Shown here piece by piece: positions 1 through 11,938 of a stretch of DNA of 64,000 bases. The notes under the pieces were generated by a model, which was not told the origin of the DNA, made no database searches, and worked only from the letters and a program-made list of their open reading frames with translations. The stretch is from Tetradesmus obliquus (lineage: Eukaryota > Chlorophyta > Chlorophyceae > Sphaeropleales > Scenedesmaceae). The stretch lies in NCBI GenBank assembly GCA_030272155.1, contig CP126192.1:6420501-6484500 (forward strand). Direction: 5' to 3'. Position 1 is the first letter of the stretch. Every line of letters starts with the position of its first letter. Made by a program: the position numbers and the translations under genes.

Positions 1-943
1 ACCTCACACCATACCATTACTGGCTCTCACGTCGCATGAGCTGCCCCTGCTGCTGCTGCTGCTCTGCTGCACACCGCAGGCAGTACCACAACATCGACGT
101 GAACGTGGCCGTGAACAGCCCAGCCGGCCTGATGGTGCCGTTTGTGCGCGACGCTGATAGGAAGGGCCTGCTGGCCATCAGCGGGGAGGTCAAGGAGCTG
201 GCAGCAAAGGTGAGGGGGAGTGTCAGCACAGCGCTGCAGCTAGCAGCAGCTAGCAGCAGCACGGGGACAGCAGCATGGCAGCGGAGCAGGGCGCCATGCC
301 AGGTGCACATCCTCAAGAACCAGGCAGCTCCGCCCCGGTGCTGCGAATTATCTTTGCTGTTTCCGCACGCGTATGTTACTGACATGTTACAAACATGTTA
401 CTTTCTGCCATTTTCTGCAGGCCAAGGAGGGCAAGCTGCAGCCGCAGGAGTTCATGGGTGGCACCTTCACCATCTCCAACCTGGGCATGTACGGCATCAA
501 GCAGTTTGCGGCCATCGTGAACCCGCCTCAGGCAGCCATCCTGGCTGTGGGCGCAGCGCTGCCAAAGGTGGTGGAGATTGCCCCGGGAGAGTTCGCGGAG
601 GTCCAGGTGCGCTCTCAGGGTTTGTTGCTTGTTGGCAGACGTGCGGCAGGCACAGCATATGAGCCATGTGTGTTGTGTGCTGTCCAGCTTCCTCGGGTAC
701 TGCAGATGATGGCGTGAGCTCCTGAAACACTTGCTGCAGCTGTGCCACGCTGAGCTTGCAGTTGCAAGCAGCATACACAGAGCAACAGATGGTGGCAGTA
801 CTGACGGCTGCTGCTGCTGCTGCGTGCAGGTGCTGACGGTGACGCTGAGCTGCGACCACCGCGTGGTGGATGGCGCAGTGGGCGCCGAGTGGCTCAAGGC
901 GTTCAAGCAGGCGATTGAGAACCCATACATGTTCATGCTGTGA
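1..943 (+). CDS. DLAT: Mitochondrial pyruvate dehydrogenase E2 (dihydrolipoamide acetyltransferase), 3' part
   Basis: This is the C-terminal catalytic (acyltransferase) domain of the E2 core of the pyruvate dehydrogenase complex, which moves the acetyl group from lipoamide to CoA in the mitochondrial matrix. Three exons are visible: about 80-209, 421-606 and 830-943 (stop TGA 941-943). Joined, they read in frame through [11 protein letters not shown], then [17 protein letters not shown], then [19 protein letters not shown]. The HRVVDG motif carries the active-site His and Asp of this family. The ending GAEWLKAF...ENP resembles mitochondrial plant E2 rather than the plastid form. The lipoyl and E1/E3-binding domains lie before the window, so the gene is cut by the window edge and not broken. 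Introns are GT-AG. The family call is firm; the compartment is inferred from similarity remembered for the family. Confidence 0.93.
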
Positions 944-1870
944 GGGCGAGGCAGCTTGTGTGCAGGGCACATGTATTGGAGCTGATGGCTGTCTGCTGGC
1001 TTGTGTGAGCGTGCTGTGCATGGTGTGAGTGTTGGGATGGCCAATGGTGCTGGGATAGGTTGTGGTGCATGCTTACCTCGCCCTTGATGATTTGCTTTTC
1101 GGAGGGGCGCACTACCGCATGTGCTGCCACATGTAGCAGCCTTGCAGTTTTGTTGACGGGGTATCGTCTTCCAGCACCGGTGGCAGTAGTTGTGCTGATG
1201 ATGCCTTGCCGTAGGTGGCAGCGCATATGTTGAAGGGTAGAGCACATGCTCAGACAGCGCGCGTGCTGGGTTTTGGCAGAGGTGCTAATGCAGCTTGGAG
1301 CCTGCACTCTGCAAGGGGCGTGCTTGTTGTTTTGCAGTGAAGCTGCCGTGCTGTTGAGCAGCAGGTGCCTTTAGTGCTGCTGGCAAAGTCTCCCGCCGCT
1401 TTGCATCGGACACCATGTGCATTTGCCATACGAAACATAGCGTTGGGTGCCCGCGCAAGCCGTGGTGGCATCTTTTGTTAACAAGCATATTTCTTGTGTT
1501 CCGCTGGCCACATGCTTCTTGCGGCTGCGCGCGGTCTGCAATGCTGTCGCACACGAGTTTATTGGTTGTGGCTGGCCAGCCATCATGCTGTGCGCCGCTC
1601 ACTGCTGGCAGCAGTGGCAGGCATTCCATGTTCGCTTTATGCCAAGGGTGTTTTGCTGACAACAGAGGGGTTGCTGACAACAGAGGGGTAACTTGCACCG
1701 ACAAGGCCTGGCACTTCTGTTTGATAGCCTTATCGTCAGAATCCTTCCCCGAGACTGCCCACTCTGCGACGCTGTTGACACGAACTGCAAGCTGCACATG
1801 CCTGCCAGTGCACACGCGCGCGCGCTGAACAAGATGCTTGCGATGCATGCTTTTGTATGCAGTTGTGAGA
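944..1870. other. Intergenic, likely 3' UTR of the E2 gene at its left end
   Basis: After the E2 stop codon there is no reading frame with splice-site support on either strand. The first part is presumably the E2 3' UTR. The open frames here are overlapping and cysteine/tryptophan-rich, typical of non-coding DNA with CAG/TGC bias. Confidence 0.4.
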
Positions 1871-1966
1871 TGGAAGTGGCGGGATTCGAACCCGCCAGGG
1901 CAAGGATGGTGGCCTGCTGTTGCAAGGCAAAGCCACCACCACCTGCTACGGCACACCTGCCATTCC
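1871..1966 (-). tRNA. tRNA-like sequence (degenerate tRNA gene or tRNA-derived SINE)
   Basis: The minus strand carries a perfect T-arm: a GCGGG/CCCGC stem around TTCGAAT, followed by an acceptor-like CACTTCCA. A possible acceptor 5' strand (GGAATGG) lies 96 nt upstream but pairs at only 5 of 7 positions. Between them a 7-bp stem (TGGTGGC/GCCACCA) could be the anticodon arm, with an enlarged loop that might hold an intron. The D-arm is poor. The B-box is therefore well supported, while a working tRNA and its isotype are not. A decayed tRNA or a SINE head fits equally well. Confidence 0.4.
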
Positions 1967-2702
1967 TGACGTCCAGCTGACAAGGCAGCAGTGCTGCCCT
2001 GTCAGCTGAACGGGTGGGCGGAGCACAGACCTGGCGGCTGTGCTTCACCCACCATGCAGCATGCATGCACGTGCTTGCTGACCATGCAAATACCTGCAAC
2101 GCACTACACAAGCAGATGAGCCAGGTACAGGCAGCAGCGCACACATGAATGCAGTTGAGCTGCGAGCAACAACAAGCACCTGCATTACGAAAGTGACAGG
2201 CAGCGTAACAGCTAAATGTAGCGCAGTTGAGCTACGCCTTACTGCGAAGAACGCAGGTAGTTCACCCTCTCAACTGTACAGCACGCCTGCACATCTACAG
2301 CAACCAGCACAACAGAAACAACTCAGCCACCCTCCCCTCCCGAGCCCACCCTCCCTGCCCCCAGAGACAGCATGTGACGCACACAAGCAACAAGGACTGA
2401 AGTCTGCTGCAAAGATCACAGTGCAGGTCTGCAAAGACAGCTGAAGAAACATACATGGCACAAGGCAGCCTGCACGTTCACCAGAAGAGGCACCTTCCAA
2501 CCTTCCAAGCCGGCAGGCAGGAAACACCAGAGCCTGCGCTAAGGACAGCAGCAACAGCAGAAAGCAGTCATCCCTTCCCGCCCGCCCCCCCCCCCCCCAA
2601 ACATATCCAGCCCGGCCACCCCGTGATCACACATTGTACAGCAGCAAACCATAGGACTGAAGCATGCCGCACTGTTCACTGAACATGCACACGACAAACA
2701 GC

Positions 2703-3166
2703 AGCCTGCAAGCATTCAACTGACAGAAAGCACGCAGTCAGGGCCAGCAAACCATTACCAAAAGACTGGCTCCATGCCCAGCATGCGACTTCAAACACCA
2801 GCCTGCACTGTGAAAAACAGCAGCAGCACACACGTTCCACCCGCAAAACCCATGTCCCTTTTTCCCACCCCAAAGGCTGCAGCAGGCAACTGATGGCAAG
2901 CAGCAGACTGCAAAAGTGAATGAAGCAACTGGTGCACACAAGAAACGGCATCCTGCAAGCATGCAGCTGGCAGCAAGCATGCAGTCAGGGCCGACAAACC
3001 GTTACCGAAGGACTGGCTCCATGCGCAGCATGCGACTTCAAACACCAGCCTGCGCTGTGAAAAAGAGCAGCAGCACACAAGTTCCACCCGCAAAACCCAT
3101 GCCCCTTTTCCCCACCCCAAATGCTGCAGCAGGCGACTAATGGCAAGCAGCAGACTGCACAAGTGG
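2703..3166. repeat. Tandem repeat, about 216 bp, two copies, period 247 bp
   Basis: Copy 1 (about 2703-2919) and copy 2 (about 2950-3166) align over their whole length with scattered substitutions. Shared landmarks are GCAGTCAGGGCC (2734 and 2981), GACTTCAAACACCAGCCTG, TTCCACCCGCAAAACCCATG and GGCAAGCAGCAGACTGCA. No coding frame is conserved between the copies beyond chance. Confidence 0.85.
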
Positions 3167-5234
3167 ATACAAAAGACTGCTTTGACAGCAACTTACGCAC
3201 GCAAGCCTACAAACAGGCAGAAGCAAGACATACAAAGGGAGTTCAGACACTGGCGCTGCGAATGCAACCCACCCAAAAAGCGGCTCCTTTGCACCCACAC
3301 AGCCTGCAGCACCACCTGACAGTACAGCAGCAAGTTATGCACCCACCCACCCCACCCAGCCCACCCCTGCCAAAGCCCTCTGACAAGATGAGCAACATAC
3401 ATAATGCAACATGACAGGCAAGATAGGCAAAAGATAAGAGACAACAGCAGAGAAGCTGAACGAAGGCATGGACAAGCAGACCTGCCTTGTGCACAGGAGA
3501 TACTCAGCAGCAGCGTGCCCTGTCAGCTGTCCACGGCCTACCCAGAAGACGGACGAAGCACAAGACCACACGGGACGAAGTACAAGGCCAAGAGGGACAA
3601 GGAAGAGCCGCTGCCAGGAAAAACACAGTTGGACGAGCACTCCCTGCGGCCAATATAACTGCAGCACCGCCCACCAGCAAGTTACGAACCACCCACCCCA
3701 CCCAGCCCCTCCCTGCCAAGCTCGGCGAACAACAAGCACTACACAGGTGCATCATGACAGGCAACATTTACTTGCAAGACAACAAGGGGCATGCAGCAGC
3801 TGCAATGTACATGCAAACTACAGCAGAGCAGCAACCTGGGGCGATAAGCAGACTGACCTTTGAGCAGAGCTGGGATGCAGCATCAGGCGGCCCTGCCAGC
3901 TGTTCACACCCTACCCAGAAAAGGACACGAAGCAAGGACCAACCAGTTGAAGTAAGTGCTGTCCAGGACTCAAGCTGGACATCCTGCAGCAACAAAGCCG
4001 CACACACCAACACCGTCCCATGCATGCAGCACGCTGGTGGCTGAACAAGAGCAGCACAGCATGCATGCTGGAAGCTGACCAGGGACAGCAGTGCAAACTG
4101 AAGCGCAGAAAAGCAAACTGACGGGCAAAGCAGCAAAGACCGACTGCACAGACCAAGCAACCCCACCGCAGTGAACGCAACTGGCACAGTACATCATCAC
4201 CTGCGCTTAGTCACAGCAGCAGATGCACACAAGAGCATCCCCAGCACAGCACGCACGAGCTCCTCCCAAAGCATGTCACAACTGAGTCCAGCATAGGCAC
4301 TAACAGAGGCACCGAAAGCAGCATGGCCAGCATTGCGAAGCAGACAGAGGAGCACCGACAGTCGAACGCACATCACTACTGCTGCTGCTGCTGTGACACT
4401 GCTTTGATCCACCTGTTGATGAACTCCAACAGCTTGAAACAGATGAGCTTGCTCAGCCCTGCAAACAACTGCATGGCGAATGTGCAGGTGCAGCATGCGC
4501 ACGCAACCACAACCGCGCAAGGCAGACAGCCTAGAAAGCAGCATGCCCATCATGCAGCTGACGTGCCTGGACGCAGCTGAGACATTGCAGGAAGCAGTAA
4601 CCACAAGCAAGGCACGCAGAAGCCATGCGCCATCATCCCACCGCACTAAGAGGACCAGCAAGGACAGCAGGGTGGAGCTCAAGGGACCTGCACTGCAAAG
4701 AAGCCACACCAATCCCAACCCAAGCAGAGCACGATGCCGCACGCAAGCACGGAGCGAAGCTGGCCCATGAACAGATGCACAACAACCTGATGAGTTTTTT
4801 GCCTGCATAATGCACCTGAGTTGCTGGCTCATGCTACGTTGACCTCAACGCATACAAGCGGACTTGTGGACCTTACAGGGGCTAGAAGATGACACCCGAG
4901 CATGCAGTGGGCACTTGTCATATTACCTGTGAAGCAAAGGCGAGCGGCGGACACAGCCCAAACCAAGGACAAAACAACGCTATTGCTGCAACAGCTGCCG
5001 CAAGCGAAACTGCCGGTTTTTTATGGTGTTGACTGCACGTGTAAGCATACATTGCTGCAACTCAATTACTACAACAATGTGCAAGCCAGCTGGTAAGATC
5101 TCAGAAACGCAGTGAATGTGAATGTGTGACAGCTGATGACTGTACCAAGGTAGTAGAGATGTGCAGCTCTTGGTGCCTTGCCATGTGTGAAGTTGATTGT
5201 ACTCCTGACAATGAACCTGAGTTTGCAAAACCAG

Positions 5235-5556
5235 GGGCAGCAGCAGACACCACCCCACACCAGCCGGAACAGCACAATGTGCGCATGCACTGTACTAGGT
5301 GTTGCTCTTTGATTGCCTTTCACAGCAGAACGACTGCAGATATATTTCAAAGCCGTAAGCTGAACCGGAAACTGAACCGGAATGTGCACGACAATATACA
5401 GTAAACTGCAACCTGCCGAAACCCTTACTGCTTAGTTGAGCTGAACCACAGGATCCCTTTGTACTGTTTGACAATGCGGCTGTGGCTGCCTTGGCCTGAA
5501 TTGACCTGTGCTTGCAGAGCAGGGGCAGCAGCAGACACCACCCCACACCAGACCAG
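5235..5556. repeat. Dispersed direct repeat (GGGGCAGCAGCAGACACCAC block)
   Basis: The stretch beginning GGGGCAGCAGCAGACACCAC and ending in CCACACCAG occurs at about 5235 and again at about 5521, followed by diverged but related sequence. This makes the 5-kb part of the gene-poor region a second repeat family. Confidence 0.6.
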
Positions 5557-8053
5557 CAGGACTACAGGTGCATGCACCCTATGGCTATACAGCACACAAT
5601 GCAGCAAGCAAGATGTACATATGAGCTGCCTGAGACGTACACACAGTGTGCATACAATATGGTACTTCGCCCACAAGAGCAACTGCGCAGGCATTTGGAG
5701 CGAGCTTACGAAGAGCAGGTGCACCGTAGATAAACTGACACGATGTGATAGCTGGTTTGATGCTGGACTGAGGTTGGCGCAGACGAGACAAAGGCTTGTA
5801 TGGTTCCCTGTGAAAAAGAACACAGCAGCAGGCACACAACACCCCCAAGCACAAGGCAGAGAGAGCGTGCATGCGCTACGCTGTGCACCTGTTACGACCA
5901 TCTACTGCTGTTACGGCTGTTACTGAACCTGTGTTACTGCCAGCTGAAGACACATCACAATCTGACACTAGCACGATCAGAAGTCACAGCTGATGGCAAA
6001 AACAGCGTAAAGGTGTGGTGCGCTTACTGCCACGAGAAGTCTCACACAGCATCCAAGGGCCACACGAGATCCTGCACAGGGCTCAGCAATGCAGCCACAA
6101 TGCACCTAATACGAGCACATGTATGCGTGCCAGCATGCAAGAGAGACACCACAGCAAGAAATAAATTAGTTACATATATTACATATGTGCAACATGAGCA
6201 CAGATAGCAGTTTGCTTAAGGTAACAAAGGCGATGTACCCCTGTTTGGCAGAAGAGACGATAGCAACTGCATGACCTTTTAGATGTGTGCCAAGTGAGTG
6301 ACACCTGCAAGTGCTTACTGCAGAACTGCGTAACCAGACGCCGGCCGGATTGAGTCGAGCCTGCAGTGTGGCGATATGTCCAGCTGAAGCTCATTCTTGG
6401 CACTGCCCGCCAGGTGAAGCCTGTACAGCTCAGCCGAAGACAGGGCAGCCAGGTGCATACATGCCTATGCGTCTACTGCTACTACCTTCTGCCACAGCTA
6501 AAGCTTGCCATCGTTACGCCTCTGCCTTCCAGACCATGCAAAAGTGGCCATGTTACTCCAGAACCCAGCATGTCCGAAATCCATGTCTGACATCAGCGCT
6601 GCTGCAGGGCATGCCGCACGCTGTTGCCGCTAGTCTGCTGCAATTACCAAAGGCTGATGACGCTGTTGCCGTAGCTGCAGGATGCCTCCGGCTTGGCGCC
6701 CACGCGCCCTGGGCCGGGTTACGAGGTGGTGTCTTGACTCCAAGCCAGTGGCGAGGTGGGGTGCTGCGCAGCCGGGAAACAACGGCCAGGCCAGAAACAA
6801 AGCTACCAGAAGCATCTACTCCTACTGCCTGCTGTCCACGACTACTGCACAAAGCTGGAAGCCCAGGCCATGAGTAGTCAAGTGAAGCTGCTGAACAGGG
6901 AAGGACGAGGGAAGCTGGATGGACCAACTGCTGCAACGCGGGTTCTGCGTTAGGTGCTGAGCATCCCATCATTAACTCTTCATATCCAACATTAGATGCT
7001 GCCCTGTGGAAGGCGCAAGCGTTCACCGGGCTGCTGGAAGTCGATGTTGTGCGAAGTCCGAATGGCGTAGGACCCTGTCTTGTACATGTCGTGTTGTTGT
7101 GTGGCATCATCCTAGGCGTGTTTGCAGCTGCGGGAGGACCTGCAGAACGACAAGCGGGCGAGGGAGGGCAGGCGAACAAAAAGGCAGGGGAGCAAAAGGA
7201 GGATGCGTGCAGCGGGCGCCGGGATGATTGAATGTTCACTTCTTGAGGCGATGTGGCTGGATGGCTGCGTCTTCCGGACAAGGCAAGAAGGTGAGCCGAG
7301 CAGTCCAGGATGAGCGGTCCGGGGCAACATGAGTTGAAAATTTTGAAGTAAAGTTGGAACAATTACATTTGCAGGCAGTTACGGCGACGGGCAGAAGCGG
7401 AAACAGACCAAACGTGGAATCAGTTTGTGCGCGAGCTGCGGGGCGTGCATGAATGTTAGAAGGGTATGAAAAATAAGATGGAGGTTGAAAGATGGAAGCT
7501 AGGCCTATGAGGGATGCCAGGGTCGCCCTGGGCACATGTACCCGGGGAAGCGAGACGCGTCACTCGAATGCCCTGAACCCTCGAGGGACCTGCCAATCCT
7601 CCACGATTCCTCCACGATTCTAACATCAGCAAAATATGCCTGCAACTAAATGTTCTGTTTCAGCTCTGGTGGTGCTGCCCCCCAAACAGGCAAGTACAAG
7701 CATGTTGATAGCTAAGGAAACTTTGATTGCAGAGGAGCTTCACCGAGATGTGCCTCTGTGTGTTTAAAATTTGTATTGACATACTGATAAATTAGATAAA
7801 GTTTTACAGACGCTACAAACCCGAAGGCGCCCGTCCGGCCACATGCTCAGTGCACTGAGTGCCCTCAGGCTGAATCACTGGTTGATCACTGCAATTGTTC
7901 ACTACCTATCGGGAGTTGCAGGAAAGACAGTACATTTGCAATAGCTGAATCATGCAACATATAATGCTCACTCACATAGCTAAATCATTGCTAAAACAAA
8001 GAAGAGCGGCCCCTGTCACCATGGCTGCTTCAACTTGAAGCAGGTGACCTGAC

Positions 8054-8479
8054 ATGTCAGGGTACAGCAGGGAGATGCTGCAGTTCTTGCAGCACTACAC
8101 GGGTGATTACCCATTTATAAATGCAGTGCAATGTGCAGCAACTAATCCTCAGTACATCAGCCTGCCGCCGGCACGAGCCTGCCACAGGCACCAGCTCAGC
8201 GAGCTTATAGGGAATTTATGGCGCATAGCAAACAATTACGCCAATCCATACATCCTCGGCCATTCAGGATGCACACACCACGCCATCAGAGACACCATTG
8301 TCCGCACATTTGCATGCAACCCTGTTGCATTTGGCAAATGCAACATCTCAGCCAGCACTGTTTCATTATGCAAGTTGCTGGCACCTCATGTTGACCCGTA
8401 CATTTATCAGCCTGATAGTCCGGGACTGACATCGGCCAGAAAGCCAACTAATGTTTGCAAAGTGCAGAGTCAGTACTAG
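8054..8479 (+). CDS. Unknown intronless ORF, 141 aa
   Basis: An uninterrupted ATG-to-stop frame in a locally AT-richer stretch. Unlike the low-complexity open frames around it, it has a balanced amino-acid mix, with Tyr, Asn, Ile and Pro well represented and several Cys/His residues (for example HSGCTHH near the middle). I recognise no family. It could be a short gene or a piece of a mobile element. It ends about 130 bp before the last exon of the minus-strand hydrolase gene, so it may also be chance sequence in that gene's 3' flank. Confidence 0.3.
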   Translation: MSGYSREMLQFLQHYTGDYPFINAVQCAATNPQYISLPPARACHRHQLSELIGNLWRIANNYANPYILGHSGCTHHAIRDTIVRTFACNPVAFGKCNISASTVSLCKLLAPHVDPYIYQPDSPGLTSARKPTNVCKVQSQY

Positions 8480-8610
8480 CGACAAATTTGATCAGTTTTG
8501 CATAAGACATGCCAGCACTTACAAATGCCATGCCAGCCCGCCGACAAAATCAACAAATCAACATGCAGGTGCAAAACCGATCCCATTCACAATACCTGAG
8601 CTGTTATTTG

Positions 8611-11600
8611 TCAGGATGCAAAGAGGGTATTGGTCGCATCCATGGCCCATGACTGCTGTGGGGGCACCAGGGGCTTTGAGCTGATGGCATCCTTGCCTTG
8701 CGGCCAGGCAGCGGATGCAAGGGACACAGCCCTGTACATGACGTTGTTGCCAGTCCTGCACAAGACACATGCAGCAAGCGCAACAATTGAGCAACAGCTG
8801 TCAACAGGGGTTCTGAGCAATGAGCTCTACACAACAACTTGCATACATAGCTCCCAGGGGCGCTGCTGCAACAGGCTCCAATCACAAACTTGCAGCTGGT
8901 GCTAGACATGGCTCACGGCATCGCTCACTCAGGCTTGCTGCTGTGCACGATAAGGGGTGGGATGCTGAAACGTAGCAGCACCCCAGGGTGATTGTGGTAA
9001 TTGTCAACATCATGCAATCAGCTGCTTGGCCATACCTGTAGAAAAACACCTTGGACGTGTGGTCGCGCAGGGTGCTGTATGGAGTGACCTCGCGGTCTGA
9101 GGCCTTGCTTGATGCCGCCTGCCCATCGTCATCCATGCCTGCAGCAGCAAATCACCCACAGCAGCTTGTTCAAAATGCACTCGCGTTGCCAAGTGTCTCT
9201 GCTGCATGTTACTCTCAACACTGCACCAGCAACTGCATGCAGTGCCAGTATAACCGAAAGTGGCACGCTACGCTGCCAGCATCCCATAGCTAGCAACTAG
9301 TCTGTGACTGTGCAGGCGCCCGCTGCTCACCGCGTGGCAGGTACACCGTCTGCGTGATGCCCAACACCGCCAGCAGCGCAGGGCTGTGCTGCGGGTACTG
9401 CTTGTTAGGCAGCGTGCCTGGGCTGAGCAGCTGGCTCTCGTTGCCGGCCAGTGTGGGCCAGCAGGTGGCCAGGGCTGCAGCACGCACCATGGCCATGCGC
9501 GTGAAGCGCGACGGGCTGCTGTAGTCGCCTGCAAGTAACCGGCGTAAAATGTGTTAGCAGATGAGAATGTCCGCTTTTTGGTGAGCAACATATGATGCGC
9601 TGGCTGTGTTTGCCTCGACACTGGCAGTAGACATGCTGCTGGCAGCTGTTGTGCAGCTTAGCACAGCACTCAGCTGACAGAGCTGCAACAGGTGCTTCCT
9701 AATGAAACATTACAGCGCAGCTGTGTGCTGTTGCATGGCATGCCAGCTGTAGCACATGGGGTGTGATAGTCAAGCATGTGTCCGCCACCCCAACAGCCTA
9801 CAGGCATGATTCATGCACGGTCGGATACATTGGTTTGTCACCAGTGCAACTTCATCACTCTGGCTAGGCACACGTAATTGCAGCCATGGCTGCTGCTGCT
9901 GCCGCTGCTGCTGCTGACCTGGCAGTGACCACAGCTTGCCGTTTGGCTTGGCATCACTTGTCAGATTGTGCTGCTCCATCCAGTCCTTGTGGTGCTGCAG
10001 CAGCAGTCAATGGCAGTAGCCAACACAATTCAACAATGTTGCGCGCGTTATTGCCTATGAAGTGAGCGCCTGCTGCTCCATGCACACCTGCTGCAGGTTG
10101 CTGCTGGCATGCTAATACAACATAACTGCAAGCTGACTCCGTCAAGCTGCACATGTTCCCTGCAAGCTGACGTCAGCAGCTCACCTGCAGCTGTTCCTGC
10201 AAGAAGGGCGCGTTTGCAAACACGCCCAGCGGGTTGCGCAGCACTTCCGGCACCCCGTCCCTGAATTGCAGCACTAGCGATGCGCCTGTGCTGTCATGCA
10301 CAGTGATGTGGAAGGGTGGCGCGTCCTGTGCCCCATGGGCCACAAGCCTACCGACTGCATTGTAGTTTGGGGCCCACACCACCTGCAACAAGGTGCAGTA
10401 GAAAATGCAGTCAGAGGTGGGATGCTGGTGATTAAGCCTGGACTTGCTTGGTGACACATATATGCTGCCGCTGGAAGCAGCAGCAGCTGCGGTATGTGGT
10501 GTTTGTGCAGGGTGACGCAACGGGGATGCTTGGCAGAATGTAGTTACACTCAACGCATTGTCCTGCCAATGAGTGCAGTGAAACCATTGCAGGATGACCA
10601 GAACATAATGCAGAGCACCCTGCAGGACTTATCACGTGCTGTGCACAGGCACCCACTGCTGCTCGCACCTGCAGGCTTTGCTTCAAGTCTTTCTCCACTG
10701 CTGCTGCTGTAGCATACCTGCACACAACAGCGGGCAGCAAGCCAACCTGTGAAAACCGCAACTGTATCGTGGGTAGCAGCTGATGCTATGCTGCTAAGTT
10801 TGGTGTATGCCAAGCATTGTTTCATGCTGTTGGCACGCGCGCCATGTGCCTGCGCTGGGATGATAAGCAAGAACTGACTGTCACCAAACAAGCAAACCAC
10901 CATAACACACGACGTAGACAAGCGGAAGAAGTTGTGCGACGCATTGGGTGGTCTAGCTCTTGCATATATGGCATGTTCACATGCTAGGAATCACCGCCTC
11001 CTGTCACACCTGGCCAACAAGAACGCTGGCAGATCCAGAAAGTTTACAGCAGAGGTCTTGCTGGAGGTGCGGTCGTAGAAAGGCATGCTGGTTGTATTTT
11101 CCTGCAGCAACAGACAAATGCAGACACAGGTTTGCCAGAGGTGCCCTAGGCAGGAGCGCAATCTGCCGCGCATTGTGTCAAAGTGTATGCACACGAGTAA
11201 TCAGTTACAAGATGCAGCACTCTGGACAGCAACTTGGCAACACAGCCGACGCAGGAGCCCCGACCAGTTACACCACTTGCATGCACCAGCGACACACGCG
11301 CTAGCTGCAAGCTGCAGAAACTGAGCCCCTGCAGACACCTCCTGGTGTGCTGCTGGTGTTTTTGTGGCATAACTGCCCACTGCAACTGGCACAAAGCAGC
11401 ACCATGCAGGCTTGCTGCCATGCCCCCTCTCTCACCTGGTATAGCACTGCTATAGATAAGCCAGCGGCATTCAGCCCGTCAATACAGATTGCATGATTCT
11501 TCTGCCGGATAGCGTCCGACGCAGGGTAAACCTCCAGCACGGTAGGTGCGTGGCTGATGCAGATAAAGCGGTGTTTGACTGCCACGCTGGTCCCAAAGGT

Positions 11601-11938
11601 GGAGGTTGTGTTGTCAGCCACCTCAAGCAGCTGCAGTGTTGCTCCAGGGGATGCTGTATGACACGATTACAAGAGAACTGTCAGCTGCAACAGGTCCCAG
11701 TAGCAGTTGAAGAGTCCGGTTGCATAAGCAGCAGCAGCAGCAGTAGCAGCAGCAGCAGCAGCTCACCTGCGGTCACCCTAGGAGACAGCTCCGCAGCAAA
11801 TGACAATGTTCGAGAAGACACGACTGCGTTGCTGCATTGGTCTTTAATAACTGCATCAGTGCACGCCGTGGTGGTCACTATCCCGTAGCACAGCAGCACC
11901 AGCCCCGCAACAGCAGAAATTTGCCTTGTATCCAGCAT
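8611..11938 (-). CDS. Choloylglycine hydrolase family (Ntn) amidase, intact copy B
   Basis: Predicted secreted or lumenal N-terminal-nucleophile hydrolase that cleaves linear amide bonds (bile-salt hydrolase/penicillin V acylase family; the algal substrate is unknown). Nine exons: 11767-11938, 11436-11653, 11010-11101, 10669-10717, 10185-10382, 9919-9994, 9331-9528, 9036-9138 and 8611-8755. They total 1251 nt (416 aa) with every phase consistent. Residues 1-25 are a hydrophobic leader ending TTTA, which would expose Cys26, the expected nucleophile (ACTDAV). Arg43 lies in SSRTLSF, where the usual family Asp three residues after Arg is Ser. Further family blocks are CIDGLNAAGLSIAVLYQ, HITVHDSTGASLV, NPLGVFAN with its active-site Asn, and GDYSSPSRF with the active-site Arg. 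A second copy lies upstream on the same strand. Confidence 0.88.
11761..11766 (-). other. Splice donor of exon 1, next to a CAG run
   Basis: The donor GTGAGC follows ACCGCAG. It is immediately followed in the intron by a run of CTG on the minus strand (plus-strand CAG, about 11729-11760). The same exon length (172 nt) and phase are found in copy A. Confidence 0.6.

Larger units (their letters stand above)
1967..8053. other. 6-kb gene-poor repetitive region
   Basis: No exon chain with consistent splice sites and phase could be built here. From about 2150 to 4850 the plus strand is markedly poor in T and rich in A, C and G, with long runs built of CAGCA, ACA and CCACCC. It contains a two-copy 247-bp-period repeat (2703-3166), a diverged repeat of a CCACCC-rich block (near 3340 and 3686) and a shared block near 5235 and 5521. 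A C homopolymer lies near 2585. A short Arg/Lys-rich plus-strand stretch near 7124-7230, opened by an acceptor-like cag, could be an exon remnant but has no partner exon. From about 7560 the DNA becomes more AT-rich. Confidence 0.5.

Noticed and set aside
1285..1983. Long minus-strand open frame (232 aa)
   Set aside because: Composition follows the local CAG/TGC bias, it has no domain, and it overlaps the tRNA-like element; treated as chance.
4197..4832. Long minus-strand open frame (211 aa) in the T-poor block
   Set aside because: The shortage of T on the plus strand removes stop codons on the minus strand (A-poor there), so long frames arise by composition alone; no splice-linked partner and no motif.
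6553..7362. 269-aa minus-strand open frame
   Set aside because: Ser/Ala/Pro-rich throughout, overlapped by a 188-aa plus-strand frame, no recognisable domain or conserved-looking core; insufficient support.
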